Source of the DNA: Paludibacter propionicigenes
GTDB taxonomy: Bacteria; Bacteroidota; Bacteroidia; Bacteroidales; JAIFNL01
Direction: 5' to 3'
Assembly: GCA_020721325.1 (NCBI GenBank)
Contig: DYNA01000014.1
Span: 1 to 48,331 of the forward strand
Length of the DNA stretch: 48,331 nt
Part shown: positions 8,402 through 17,774 of the stretch, one piece after another
How positions within the stretch are numbered: position 1 is the stretch's first letter
Layout: the number at the start of each line of letters is the position of its first letter
Notes under the pieces: model-generated
Databases searched by the model: none
What the model saw: only the letters and a program-made list of their open reading frames with translations
Told to the model about the DNA's origin: nothing
Made by a program: the position numbers and the translations under genes

Positions 8402-10417
8402 ATGTCTGAAGAAATTAAAAACAACGATGTTCTTACTGATATTGAAGAAAATACAGAAGAATTGGAGGAAGTAAACCCTGAATTGGAAAATCAAGACTTA
8501 GAAGAAATTGAAGAATCTGACGAAGAGGAATTGATTGAAGAAGAAGAAGATTTGATTGAAGAGGAAGACGAAGAAGAAGAAGATGTAGAAGACGTTGATG
8601 TTGATACATTTAAAGGAAGTGCTTACCCACAAGAAACTTTTGATTGGGACAATTATGACGAAGTAACAGATGGTTATACCAAAGCAGACCGCGTTCGATT
8701 GGAGGAACTTTATGGACAAACTCTTTCTACGGTAGCTGAAAACGAAGTAACCGAAGGTACGGTTCTTTTGGTAACCAGTCGCGAGGTAGTTATTAATATT
8801 GGCTACAAATCGGAAGGTATAGTAAGTGTAAACGAATTTCGTTACAATCCCGAGTTAAAAGCCGGTGATAAAGTGGAAGTTTACGTTGAAAATCAAGAAG
8901 ATAAATCTGGACAGCTTATTTTATCGCACAAAAAAGCTCGTGCTTTAAAATCGTGGGAAAAAGTGAATACAGCCCTCGAAAACAGTGCTGTTATTAAAGG
9001 TTACATCAAATGTCGTACTAAAGGCGGTATGATTGTTGACGTTTTTGGAATTGAAGCCTTCTTGCCCGGTTCGCAAATCGACGTGAAACCGATTCGCGAT
9101 TACGATGTATTTGTTGGTAAAACAATGGAATTTAGAGTGGTAAAAATTAACCACGAATTTAAAAACGTTGTGGTTTCGCACAAAGCACTTATCGAAGCCG
9201 AGTTGGAATCGCAAAAGAAAGAAATTATTTCAAAACTTGAAAAAGGACAAATCCTTGAAGGTACAGTTAAAAACATCACTTCTTACGGTGTATTTATTGA
9301 CCTTGGCGGCGTAGATGGTTTAATCCACATCACTGACCTTTCATGGGGACGTGTTTCGCATCCGGAAGAAATTGTTAAACTTGACCAAAAATTAAACGTT
9401 GCCATTCTCGACTTTGACGATGAGAAAAAACGTATTGCTTTGGGCTTGAAACAATTAACTCCTCACCCATGGGATTCGTTGAGCGAAACCTTAAAAGTAG
9501 GCGACAGCATTAAAGGAAAAGTAGTAGTTATAGCCGATTACGGCGCATTTGTAGAAATAGCACCGGGAGTAGAAGGTTTAATTCACGTTTCGGAAATGTC
9601 GTGGTCGCAACACTTGCGCAATGCCCATGAGTTCTTAAAAGTAGGCGAAATGATTGAAGCCAAAATTTTGACCTTAGACCGCGAAGAACGCAAAATGTCG
9701 CTCGGTATCAGACAGTTGAAACCAGACCCATGGGAAAACGTAGAAGCTCGTTATGCCATAAATTCTAAACACCCAGCTAAAGTTCGCAATTTCACTAACT
9801 TTGGTGTATTTGTAGAATTAGAAGAAGGTGTTGATGGTTTGATTCACATTTCTGACCTTTCTTGGACTAAAAAAATCAAACATCCGGCAGAATTTACCGA
9901 AATTAGTTCTACCATTGATGTAATTGTTTTGGATATTGACAAAGAAAATCGTCGTTTGAGCTTAGGACACAAACAATTAGAAGAAAATCCATGGGACGTT
10001 TTTGAAACCATTTTCTCACTTGGTTCGGTTCACGAAGGAACAATCTTGAATATCAATGACCGCGCGGCTACCATTGCTCTACCTTATGGCGTTGAAGGGG
10101 TTGCAACTCCTAAAAACTTGACCAAAGAAGACGGTGAAATAGCTAAAGCCGAAGAAAAATTAGAATTTAAAGTTATCGAATTTTCAAAAGGTGCAAAAAG
10201 AATAACTGTTTCGCACTCAAGAGTTTACGAAGACGCTAAAAAAGAAGATAAAGCTAAAAAAGCGGCTGCTAAACCCAATGCTCCCAAAAAAGACAAACAA
10301 CCCAACTTGAGCATGGAGAAAACTACGCTTGGTGATATTTCCGATTTAGCCGATTTGAAAACAAAACTTGAAGGTGAAGCCATCAAAGAAGCTGAAGAAC
10401 GTTTCAATAAAAAATAA
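8402..10417 (+). CDS. rpsA: 30S ribosomal protein S1
   Basis: A 671-residue protein with six consecutive S1 RNA-binding motifs between about residues 115 and 620. The best ones show GTVKNITSYGVFIDLGGVDG, YGAFVEIAPGVEGLIHVSEM and FGVFVELEEGVDGLIHISDL. The N terminus carries an unusually acidic extension (about residues 12-65, mostly Glu and Asp). The C terminus is Lys/Ala-rich and then charged. S1 brings mRNA to the 30S subunit, which matters in Bacteroidota where Shine-Dalgarno pairing is little used. It is monocistronic: own promoter upstream, hairpin terminator downstream. Confidence 0.96.
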   Translation: MSEEIKNNDVLTDIEENTEELEEVNPELENQDLEEIEESDEEELIEEEEDLIEEEDEEEEDVEDVDVDTFKGSAYPQETFDWDNYDEVTDGYTKADRVRLEELYGQTLSTVAENEVTEGTVLLVTSREVVINIGYKSEGIVSVNEFRYNPELKAGDKVEVYVENQEDKSGQLILSHKKARALKSWEKVNTALENSAVIKGYIKCRTKGGMIVDVFGIEAFLPGSQIDVKPIRDYDVFVGKTMEFRVVKINHEFKNVVVSHKALIEAELESQKKEIISKLEKGQILEGTVKNITSYGVFIDLGGVDGLIHITDLSWGRVSHPEEIVKLDQKLNVAILDFDDEKKRIALGLKQLTPHPWDSLSETLKVGDSIKGKVVVIADYGAFVEIAPGVEGLIHVSEMSWSQHLRNAHEFLKVGEMIEAKILTLDREERKMSLGIRQLKPDPWENVEARYAINSKHPAKVRNFTNFGVFVELEEGVDGLIHISDLSWTKKIKHPAEFTEISSTIDVIVLDIDKENRRLSLGHKQLEENPWDVFETIFSLGSVHEGTILNINDRAATIALPYGVEGVATPKNLTKEDGEIAKAEEKLEFKVIEFSKGAKRITVSHSRVYEDAKKEDKAKKAAAKPNAPKKDKQPNLSMEKTTLGDISDLADLKTKLEGEAIKEAEERFNKK

Positions 10418-10440
10418 TTTTCAATTATTTTAATTTTTTT

Positions 10441-10485
10441 AAAACGACAAGCGGACTAAAAAAAAATCCACTTGTCGTTTTTTTA
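10441..10485 (+). terminator. rpsA intrinsic terminator
   Basis: Stem with ACGACAAG (10444-10451) pairing CTTGTCGT (10471-10478), extended by A/T pairs, then a T run. It begins 24 bp after the rpsA stop codon. Confidence 0.85.
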
Positions 10486-10494
10486 TATAATCTT

Positions 10495-10614
10495 AAATCC
10501 GCAAGTCATTGTATCAATTTGTTAATTAACAGCTTATTGATGATTTATTTTTTACGCATTTTGTAAACAATCGAAACGAAGACTCTCCGTTTGTAAGTGA
10601 TAGACTTACTGATT
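10495..10614 (+). repeat. Dispersed palindromic element, copy 4
   Basis: Forward copy just beyond the rpsA terminator. It has the outer AAATCCGCAAG (10495-10505), AGTCATTGTATCAAT, CAGCTTATTGATGATT, ACGCATTTTGTAAACAATCG, and an outer right end near ACTTACTGATTTT. The right half of the inner repeat (GAAACGAAGACT) is diverged. Sense orientation relative to rpsA. Confidence 0.8.
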
Positions 10615-10927
10615 TTTGGTATAATAATTTTTTTTTCAATATATTTTTAAATTTTTATTATTTTTAAAAATACTTTTTGTATATTAGCAAATGTATTTTT
10701 TATATATTCTAATTAAAATATAAAGGTGTTTTTGTAATGTAAATATTTGATATATAAATTTTTATGTATCATAAATGAAAAATAAAAACACTCAAAAACG
10801 TTGAATAAATGCTATAAATTAATACAAAAACCAAATTTTTTTACGATAAATAGGATTTTTTAGTTTCTATTTATTCTTTTTAAAATAAAAGTGAATATTA
10901 ATTTTTATATAAATTTTATCTTTCTAT
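10615..10927. other. AT-rich spacer before the STAS gene
   Basis: About 310 bp, over 80 percent A+T by eye, without a recognisable gene. TATCTTTC at 10918-10925 resembles a -7 box but lies too close to the ATG at 10928 to be a convincing promoter. Confidence 0.5.
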
Positions 10928-11278
10928 ATGGGTGATTTTGAAATAAAAGCAAACGATGTTTGCACAGTTGTAAAAGTGTTGAAAGACAAACTTGACACAA
11001 ATTTAGCACCGAAATTGAAATCGGAATTTGTAGTAATGGCTGGAAAAGGAGAAAAAAATATTATTCTTGATTTAAGTGAAACAAAATATTGCGACTCATC
11101 AGGTTTAAGTGCCATTTTGATAGGCAATAGACTTTGTCGGCGCAACAATGGCGTGTTTGTATTGTCGGGTTTACAAATTGCAGTTGAAAGATTGATACAA
11201 ATTTCGCAACTCGATACCGTTTTAGATATTACCGACACAGCCGAAGCCGGAATAGAATTTATCAAAAATACGCACTAA
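10928..11278 (+). CDS. STAS-domain anti-sigma-factor-antagonist-like protein
   Basis: A 116-residue single STAS domain, the usual length for SpoIIAA/RsbV-type proteins. The hallmark loop CDSSGLSAIL (residues 55-64) keeps the phosphorylatable Ser (S57 or S58) after Asp. The middle segment KNIILDLSETKY is the expected strand and the C-terminal half is helical. Such proteins switch partners when dephosphorylated by a PP2C phosphatase and phosphorylated by a HATPase kinase. No kinase, phosphatase, sigma factor or transporter is adjacent, so the partner is encoded elsewhere. The gene stands alone between terminators. Confidence 0.88.
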   Translation: MGDFEIKANDVCTVVKVLKDKLDTNLAPKLKSEFVVMAGKGEKNIILDLSETKYCDSSGLSAILIGNRLCRRNNGVFVLSGLQIAVERLIQISQLDTVLDITDTAEAGIEFIKNTH

Positions 11279-11319
11279 AATACGTTTTTATTAAAAAAAT
11301 TGTAATTAAAAAAAATTAC

Positions 11320-11370
11320 GAACGCTGCCCGCTACACAATAGTTGGCAGCGTTTCTAATTATTTTTTTTA
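11320..11370 (+). terminator. Terminator after the STAS gene
   Basis: Perfect 9-bp stem AACGCTGCC (11321-11329) / GGCAGCGTT (11345-11353) with a 15-nt loop, followed by a short AT stretch and T runs. It lies about 40 bp past the STAS stop codon. Confidence 0.8.
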
Positions 11371-11452
11371 TTTTTTTTTGTAAAAAAATGGAATTTTTTT
11401 TCCAGAATTTTGTAAAAATCGGGTACTTTATCAAATTGAAAAATAAAAGCTG

Positions 11453-11552
11453 AAATCCGAAAATCATTGTATCAATCTGTTAATAAACAGCTTGTTGGTA
11501 AATAATTTGAACACATTTTGCAACCAATCGATACAATGCCCTTTGCGGAATT
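11453..11552 (+). repeat. Dispersed palindromic element, copy 5
   Basis: Forward copy. It shows AAATCCGAAAATCATTGTAT, CTGTTAATAAACAGCTTG, CACATTTTGCAACCAATCG and an outer right end TTTGCGGAATT. ATTGTATC (11466-11473) pairs perfectly with GATACAAT (11530-11537), a coordinated change from ATCGTATC/GATACGAT in other copies. It lies 3' of the STAS gene in sense orientation, and 80 bp before addA. Confidence 0.82.
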
Positions 11553-11631
11553 GAGAAATTTAAGCATAAACAGTTCATACTTTTCATTATCAATAAATTA
11601 AGATTAAAAATATTTAGAAAATACAAAAAAA

Positions 11632-14600
11632 ATGAAAAAACTTTTAATCTATAAAGCATCAGCCGGTTCGGGAAAAACACACATGCTTACACAAGAATAT
11701 CTTAAATTGGCATTTCAACACCCCGAAAAATATAAAAATATATTAGCCGTAACCTTTACCAACAAGGCTGCCGACGAAATGAAAGAACGAATTTTGAAAG
11801 AACTCAATAATTTGTATGTAAATGGCAATCAGTCAGAACATTACAATACAATTTCAAAAACATATCCCACTTGGAGCGAAAATAAAATCAAAGAACAAGC
11901 TCATACAATCAGAACCAATATTTTGCATAATTATTCACTGTTTTCGGTAAGCACAATAGATAGTTTTGTACAAAAAGTAATTCGGTCTTTTTCTTACGAG
12001 ATAGGCGTACATAGCGGTTACAAAGTAGAATTGGAAACCGACAAAGTTTTAAGCGATTTAACCGAAATATTGTATAAACAAATTGATAGTAACCCCAATT
12101 TGCTCGAATGGCTCATAAAATACGCCGAATATAAAATGGATGATGGAAAAAATTGGGATTTTAGAAGCGAAATTCACGAACTTGGAAAAGAAATTTTTAA
12201 AGAACGTTTCCAATTTTTTGCCAAAGAACTTTCAGAAAAGGGAAATATTCATCAGGTATTGAAAGATTTTTATAAAGAATTGATTTCAATCAGAAATTCT
12301 TTTAAAAATAAAATGCAAAATATTGGTTTACAAGCTATTAAAGTAATCGAAAACACCGGAATACAAACCGACTCTTTAGGGCAAAAATTTAAGTTTATAT
12401 GCAATTACCTTTGTAAAAAATTGGTAAAACCTTCAACTCACAACGATTTTGAACCCAATAAAACCGTACTCGAAGCATTGGAAAGTATAGAAAATTGGTA
12501 TGCAAAAAAAGCTAATTATCAAATTATCAGTCAAATAGAAAGTGTACATAGCCCATTGACCGAGTGTATTTATAATGCAGTGAGCGAGTACAATAAAAAT
12601 TTTGAAAATTACTTAAATGCCATCGTTACACTCGCTAATTATCATGCTTTTGGCTTGCTCAACGAAATTTCTAATCTTTTACCAAAATACAGAGATGAAA
12701 ATAATTTATTGCTTATTTCCGATACCACCTTGTTACTCAAAGAGATAATAGGCGACAATGATGCACCTTTTATTTACGAAAAAATTGGCAACCGCTATCA
12801 AAATATTTTAATCGACGAATTTCAAGACACTTCCGGTTTTCAATGGGAAAACTTTAAACCGCTCATTATTAATTCGATAGCCGAAGGAATGCAAAATTTA
12901 ATTGTTGGCGATGTAAAGCAATCCATTTATAGATGGCGCGGAGGCGATTGGAAACTTCTATTGCAAACCGTAGAAGAACAAATTGGTAGTCAAAACATTG
13001 AAAATCAAACTCTTGACACCAATTGGCGAAGTCGAAAAAATATTATTGATTTTAATAATTCCTTATTTAAAATAGCACCCGAATTAGCTTCTTATGAATT
13101 TTCGGGTGCAACGAGCCAAGAAGGTTTGCAAAATGCAAATGAATACAGTTATATGTTATTAAAAGCGTATTCCGATGGTTATCAGCTACTTCCTAAAGAA
13201 AAAGAAAAAAAAGGTGGTAGAGTGAAAATAAAATTTTACGCTGTTGAAAAATCAATTGATATGACCAAAGCATGGCACCGAGAAATGCAAGATGATTTAG
13301 CAGAAAGTATTGATTTTCTGCTTAAAAATAAAAATTATACGCCAACAGATATAGCCATTTTGGTTCGCAAAAACAGCGAAGCTCGCGAAGTAACTCATCA
13401 ATTGCTCCAATATTTAAGCTCAAATCCGTCGGCTTTTCAGTACGATATTATTTCGGAAGAATCACTTTTGATTGCTAAATCGGCTTCTGTTCGATTGATT
13501 ATCAGCATGTTAAATTGTATGTTCGATAACAAACAAGATATTTTTCTCGCGAATCTAATTTTGGAAATTGAAAATTTAAAAAACAATCAATCAAATAGTT
13601 ACGATTCTATTTTCCAGTTTAACCATGCACCTGACCAAAAACAAGATTTATTGAAAAAAATTGAGAATCTCAAAGAAATAACTCAACAAATGTCTCTTTT
13701 CGAGCAAGTTGAAGAAATTATAACTGCCTTTGGGCTGAATAATTATTCTGAAGAACATCCTTACATACGTAGTTTTCAAGATGTTATTCTTTCTTTTACA
13801 AAAAATAAATCTTCCGATTTAGGAAATTTTTTAGAATGGTGGGAAGAGGAGAAATTTAAATTCAATATTCAACTTTCGGATAAACAAAATGCCGTAAAAG
13901 TTTTAACAATTCATAAGTCTAAAGGATTGGCTTTCAATGTAGTAATTGTACCTTATGTAGATTGGAAATTGGAAAATACTTCTACATGGACAGCTCCAAC
14001 TCTTTGGGCAAAAACGGAAAACGAATTATTTAAAATTTTTTCGTATTTACCTATTAAATACCAGAAAATTTTATCACAAACTCAATATAAAAACGATTAT
14101 TTTGAAGAAAAACTTTTTCAATATATGGACAGCTTAAATGCCCTTTATGTAGCTTTAACCCGACCGTATCAAGAATTATTACTTTTTATGCCTTTTATGG
14201 AACAAAGAGATAAAATTCAATCTGTTGCCGATTTAATTTATGCTTCCATTGTACAAAGTTCAGAATCTCAAATTGTTGAAAATAAGCATTATATTGCTTT
14301 GTCTCCTTTTTATAATGCACAAACCAAAGAATTTATTTTAGACATGAACTACAATGAAATAGATGACGCGCCATATAAAAAACCAGACGAAATTTCAACT
14401 ATTTTACTGCAAAATTATTTATCGAGCAGTTGGAAAGAAAAACTTTCCATCAAAACGCATTCCGACAATTATTTTATTGAAAAAAATGAACATCGACAAG
14501 AAAAAATTAATTATGGAATTTTAATGCACGAAATTTTATCTAAAATTCACTTTAGCAATGACTTAGAATCTGCTGTACAAGAAATTTTATACACAGGAAA

Positions 14601-14931
14601 AATATCGGTAGCCGAACGAATTTTTATACTTAATAAACTCAAACAGATAGTTTTACACTCCGAAATAAAAGATTTTTTTACAACTAAATATCAAATAAAA
14701 ACAGAAGCGGAAATATTAACTATCGAGGGAGAAAAAAAAATACCGGATAGATTATTAATTTCTGAAAATGAATTAATTGTATTAGATTTTAAATTCGGAA
14801 GTCCACGCCAAGAACATATTGCTCAAGTGCAAGAGTACAAAAACCTTTTACAAAGCATTAATGAGTTTAAAAATAAAAAAATAATCGGGTATTTATTTTA
14901 TGCCGAAGATTTAAGATTGCAAAGTGTTTGA
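11632..14931 (+). CDS. AddA/RecB-like UvrD-family helicase-nuclease
   Basis: A 1,099-residue superfamily 1A helicase with a C-terminal RecB-family nuclease. Walker A is ASAGSGKT (residues 10-17). Other motifs are AVTFTNKAADEM (Ia), ILIDEFQDTS (II), GDVKQSIYRWRG (III), TNWRS (IV), LTIHKSKGLAF (V) and LNALYVALTR (VI). The nuclease shows GILMHEILSKIH, then IPDRLL, VLDFKFG and QVQEYKNLL, giving an intact PD-(D/E)XK site. This matches the AddA subunit of AddAB, which resects double-strand breaks for recombination. An addB gene usually sits next to addA, but none is seen here; the next gene is on the other strand. A RecB-like stand-alone enzyme is the alternative. The start is ATG in an A-rich leader. 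Confidence 0.88.
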   Translation: MKKLLIYKASAGSGKTHMLTQEYLKLAFQHPEKYKNILAVTFTNKAADEMKERILKELNNLYVNGNQSEHYNTISKTYPTWSENKIKEQAHTIRTNILHNYSLFSVSTIDSFVQKVIRSFSYEIGVHSGYKVELETDKVLSDLTEILYKQIDSNPNLLEWLIKYAEYKMDDGKNWDFRSEIHELGKEIFKERFQFFAKELSEKGNIHQVLKDFYKELISIRNSFKNKMQNIGLQAIKVIENTGIQTDSLGQKFKFICNYLCKKLVKPSTHNDFEPNKTVLEALESIENWYAKKANYQIISQIESVHSPLTECIYNAVSEYNKNFENYLNAIVTLANYHAFGLLNEISNLLPKYRDENNLLLISDTTLLLKEIIGDNDAPFIYEKIGNRYQNILIDEFQDTSGFQWENFKPLIINSIAEGMQNLIVGDVKQSIYRWRGGDWKLLLQTVEEQIGSQNIENQTLDTNWRSRKNIIDFNNSLFKIAPELASYEFSGATSQEGLQNANEYSYMLLKAYSDGYQLLPKEKEKKGGRVKIKFYAVEKSIDMTKAWHREMQDDLAESIDFLLKNKNYTPTDIAILVRKNSEAREVTHQLLQYLSSNPSAFQYDIISEESLLIAKSASVRLIISMLNCMFDNKQDIFLANLILEIENLKNNQSNSYDSIFQFNHAPDQKQDLLKKIENLKEITQQMSLFEQVEEIITAFGLNNYSEEHPYIRSFQDVILSFTKNKSSDLGNFLEWWEEEKFKFNIQLSDKQNAVKVLTIHKSKGLAFNVVIVPYVDWKLENTSTWTAPTLWAKTENELFKIFSYLPIKYQKILSQTQYKNDYFEEKLFQYMDSLNALYVALTRPYQELLLFMPFMEQRDKIQSVADLIYASIVQSSESQIVENKHYIALSPFYNAQTKEFILDMNYNEIDDAPYKKPDEISTILLQNYLSSSWKEKLSIKTHSDNYFIEKNEHRQEKINYGILMHEILSKIHFSNDLESAVQEILYTGKISVAERIFILNKLKQIVLHSEIKDFFTTKYQIKTEAEILTIEGEKKIPDRLLISENELIVLDFKFGSPRQEHIAQVQEYKNLLQSINEFKNKKIIGYLFYAEDLRLQSV

Positions 14932-14941
14932 AAAATAATTT

Positions 14942-14984
14942 AAAAAACACGAAAAATTTTATCATTTTCCGTGTTTTTTTTTTT
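14942..14984 (+). terminator. Bidirectional terminator between the addA-like gene and the receptor gene
   Basis: AAAAAACACG (14942-14951) pairs with CGTGTTTTTT (14970-14979), with further A/T pairs in the loop. It lies between two convergent genes and can serve both. Confidence 0.8.
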
Positions 14985-14999
14985 ACAAAGAATTGAAAA

Positions 15000-17528
15000 T
15001 TACATATCCATCATATCATCGCCCGATTCCATTTCGCCGTTTTCGCCACGTTTTTTCTTTTTACTCATGTCGCTTAATTTACCAAATGAATAAGTAAAAT
15101 TGAACATAAGTAAACGACTTTCGCGTTTTCTTTCACTGGTTTGATAATAATTTGAGCCATTTAAAATAGACCTATTTATCTCTGTATCAAACATATCGCT
15201 TAGGCGAATGGAAAAGTTAGCTCTGTTTTTGAGAAAACTTTTTTTCAAGGCTATGTCAAAAGTAATCATTTGTTCTTCTTCACCTTGCGGCATAATTTCA
15301 GGTCCGCGATAGCGTCCGGCAAGTTGCATATCAAAAAGTTTTCCCACTTTCCATGTACTCATAAGTTTTGTGGTAAAAATTGTACCTTCGTTGTTCATGT
15401 CCACATCTAAATTTGAACCGTCTATGGTGCTACGATAAATATTTGAACTCAAAGTAAAATTCCACCATTTGTAAGGGCTTGCGTTGAATACAAATTCAAA
15501 ACCATAATTGCTGCCCGATGCCAAATTATTAAATGTAGTCATTGAGATACCTTCTTCATTTACAGTAGTTATTTGAGTTATCATGTCAGTAATTTTTCGG
15601 TAATAAACAGACGAAGTTATCGAATATTTTTCCCAATAGCGCATGTAACCCAATTCAATAGAATTAATGTATTCTGGCATTAAATATGGATTTCCGGCAC
15701 TCAAATTCAAAGGGTCGATGTAGCGAACACGTGGATTTAAAGTACGCGAATTGGGGCGATTTACTCTTTTTGAATAACTCAATTGAAAAGTTTCACCTTG
15801 TTTGGGTTCGTACTGAATGTGCGCACTGGGGTAATAGCTAAAGTATTGATTATTATAGTCTTGATTAGAATTTAAAAGCGTAAAATCTGTCATTGTTTGT
15901 TCTAAACGTAAACCAGCTTGAAAGCTGAAAATACCGAATTTTTTTCCATAAATGGCATAACCGGCATAAATTTTTTCGTTGTAATTAAAATTATTTTCAA
16001 GTTCCGAATCTTCCTCAAATTCATTTGAGGCATCATTAAAATTTTCAAAAGTATAAGTGGTTTTCATATCAGAATTTTGAAATTTCAAACCGGCTTCAAA
16101 TTTTGAATTTTCGGTAGCCGGCAACACATAATCGAGTTGCGAAACCAAATATTTGCGTAAGCCTGTTCCATAATCTTTTTCAAGTGAATTATCATAAATA
16201 TTTGGAAATCCGATATATACAAAATCTTCAGAATAATTTCCAGAGTTGTCCATATCATGATTGGAAGTATTTAGGTCAAAACTCAATTCGTGTCCTTTTT
16301 TTTCAAACTTTCGTAAATAATTGAAATTTAAGTCGTAACCCTCGCCTTTGTTTTCGCTCAAACTATTTCTGAGCGAAGTTTCGGTCAAGATTTTAGTGCC
16401 GTCGAAATACTTATTATCGTTTGTTGCTCCAAAATTATGCTCGCGCGTATTGTACAAAGCACTAAACGAAATGGAATTTTTAGCATTAAAATTGTAATCG
16501 AAACCGGCTTTTAGCATTTGCGAAAAAAAGTTAAAAGTTCCTGAATAATCTTGGTCTAAAATACTTGAAATTTGGCTGTTAGTGCTTGTTTCTCTGTAAG
16601 TTAAACCCTCCATTCCGCGTTCCATTGTTCTTAAACTGTAATTGGCATATACATTCAAATTCTTGTTTTTAACACTAATTTGAGCCGAAGTATTGTAAAT
16701 ATCGGGGTTTGAAAAACCTACGCTTACCATGCCATTAATACCGGTTAATTTATTTTTTTTCAAAACAATGTTAATAATCCCTGACATGCCTTCTGGGTCG
16801 TATTTAGCTGAAGGATTGGTAATTACTTCAATGCTTTCGATGCTCGACGCCGGAATTTGTTCCATCAAATCGGCACTGCTCAAGCCCGAAGGTTTGCCAT
16901 CGATAAGAATTTTAACGTTTCCGCTGCCTCGAAGCGAAACATTGCCGTCAATATCCACATCAATCGAAGGGATATTTTGCAAAATTTCGGCTGCCGAAGA
17001 AATATTACTTGAAAAACTCTGCGAAACATTAAAAACTTTTTTATCTATGGCATTAGTTACCACCATTTTTTCGGCAACTACGTCCACTTCATTAATTTGC
17101 ATTGAGCTGGGAGTCAATACTATCTCGCCCAAATCTTGCTCAATTCCATCCCCTTTTGGCGAAAGTTTTATGGGAGAAATTATACGAGTTTCGTATCCTA
17201 AGAACCCGACTTTTACAAAGTACATACCTAATTGAATTTCAGTGATTTGGAACTGTCCTTTGCTGTCTGTAATACCGCCGGTTACAATGCTCGAATCGCG
17301 CAAACTGTGAATGGAAATGGTAGCATATTCTACCGGATTATTATTTGATTTATCAATCACTTTTCCCTTCAAAATTCCAATTGCCGGACGCTCTCCGCCT
17401 TGCCCGCTGCCTTGTCCATTGCCTTGTTGCGCAACAACTGTAAAACTAAAAAATAAAAAAAAGGCTAAAATTGCAATAATTTGAAATGGTTGGTTTATGT
17501 TTTTTTGTGAAATTTTATTCATTTTCAT
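15000..17528 (-). CDS. Outer-membrane beta-barrel receptor (TonB-receptor-like, OMP_b-brl_3 type)
   Basis: An 842-residue outer-membrane protein. A signal peptide ends near VVAQQGNG. A carboxypeptidase regulatory-like domain follows (about 50-140, with GKVIDKSNNNPVEYATISI and TDSKGQFQI). The plug domain has NIPSIDVDIDGNVSLRGSG, ILIDGKPSG and SAKYDPEGMSGIINIVLKK. The rest is barrel strands ending with aromatic FNFTYSFGKLSD, then a short charged tail rich in Lys, Glu, Asp and Met. Members bind or import ligands at the outer membrane, but no SusD partner, regulator or TonB is adjacent, so the substrate is unknown. It is a single gene. The start at 17528 is followed two codons later by a second ATG that could equally be used. 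Confidence 0.88.
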   Translation of the reverse strand: MKMNKISQKNINQPFQIIAILAFFLFFSFTVVAQQGNGQGSGQGGERPAIGILKGKVIDKSNNNPVEYATISIHSLRDSSIVTGGITDSKGQFQITEIQLGMYFVKVGFLGYETRIISPIKLSPKGDGIEQDLGEIVLTPSSMQINEVDVVAEKMVVTNAIDKKVFNVSQSFSSNISSAAEILQNIPSIDVDIDGNVSLRGSGNVKILIDGKPSGLSSADLMEQIPASSIESIEVITNPSAKYDPEGMSGIINIVLKKNKLTGINGMVSVGFSNPDIYNTSAQISVKNKNLNVYANYSLRTMERGMEGLTYRETSTNSQISSILDQDYSGTFNFFSQMLKAGFDYNFNAKNSISFSALYNTREHNFGATNDNKYFDGTKILTETSLRNSLSENKGEGYDLNFNYLRKFEKKGHELSFDLNTSNHDMDNSGNYSEDFVYIGFPNIYDNSLEKDYGTGLRKYLVSQLDYVLPATENSKFEAGLKFQNSDMKTTYTFENFNDASNEFEEDSELENNFNYNEKIYAGYAIYGKKFGIFSFQAGLRLEQTMTDFTLLNSNQDYNNQYFSYYPSAHIQYEPKQGETFQLSYSKRVNRPNSRTLNPRVRYIDPLNLSAGNPYLMPEYINSIELGYMRYWEKYSITSSVYYRKITDMITQITTVNEEGISMTTFNNLASGSNYGFEFVFNASPYKWWNFTLSSNIYRSTIDGSNLDVDMNNEGTIFTTKLMSTWKVGKLFDMQLAGRYRGPEIMPQGEEEQMITFDIALKKSFLKNRANFSIRLSDMFDTEINRSILNGSNYYQTSERKRESRLLMFNFTYSFGKLSDMSKKKKRGENGEMESGDDMMDM

Positions 17529-17720
17529 TTTTTCTAATGTATTGATTTATTTAAAATTTTTATTAAGACACTTTCAAAATTCAAAACTTGCGTTATTTTT
17601 CTTATAAAAATACAAAAAAAAAAGAATTTAGTTTTTTTAACAAAAAAGGATTTAAAAACGGCTGTTTTCAATCATTTTCTTTTAAAATTTGTTAAACAAC
17701 CTACTTAAATTTTTGCTTTT

Positions 17721-17750
17721 TTTGAAAAAAAAGATTTTTTTGTATATTTG
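17721..17750 (+). promoter_or_regulatory. Promoter for the Cys-rich protein gene
   Basis: TTTG at 17721-17724, an 18-bp spacer, then TATATTTG at 17743-17750, a full match to the Bacteroidota consensus. The start codon follows 25 bp later, so the leader is very short. Confidence 0.6.
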
Positions 17751-17774
17751 CATAAAATAAAATAAAAAATTTTC

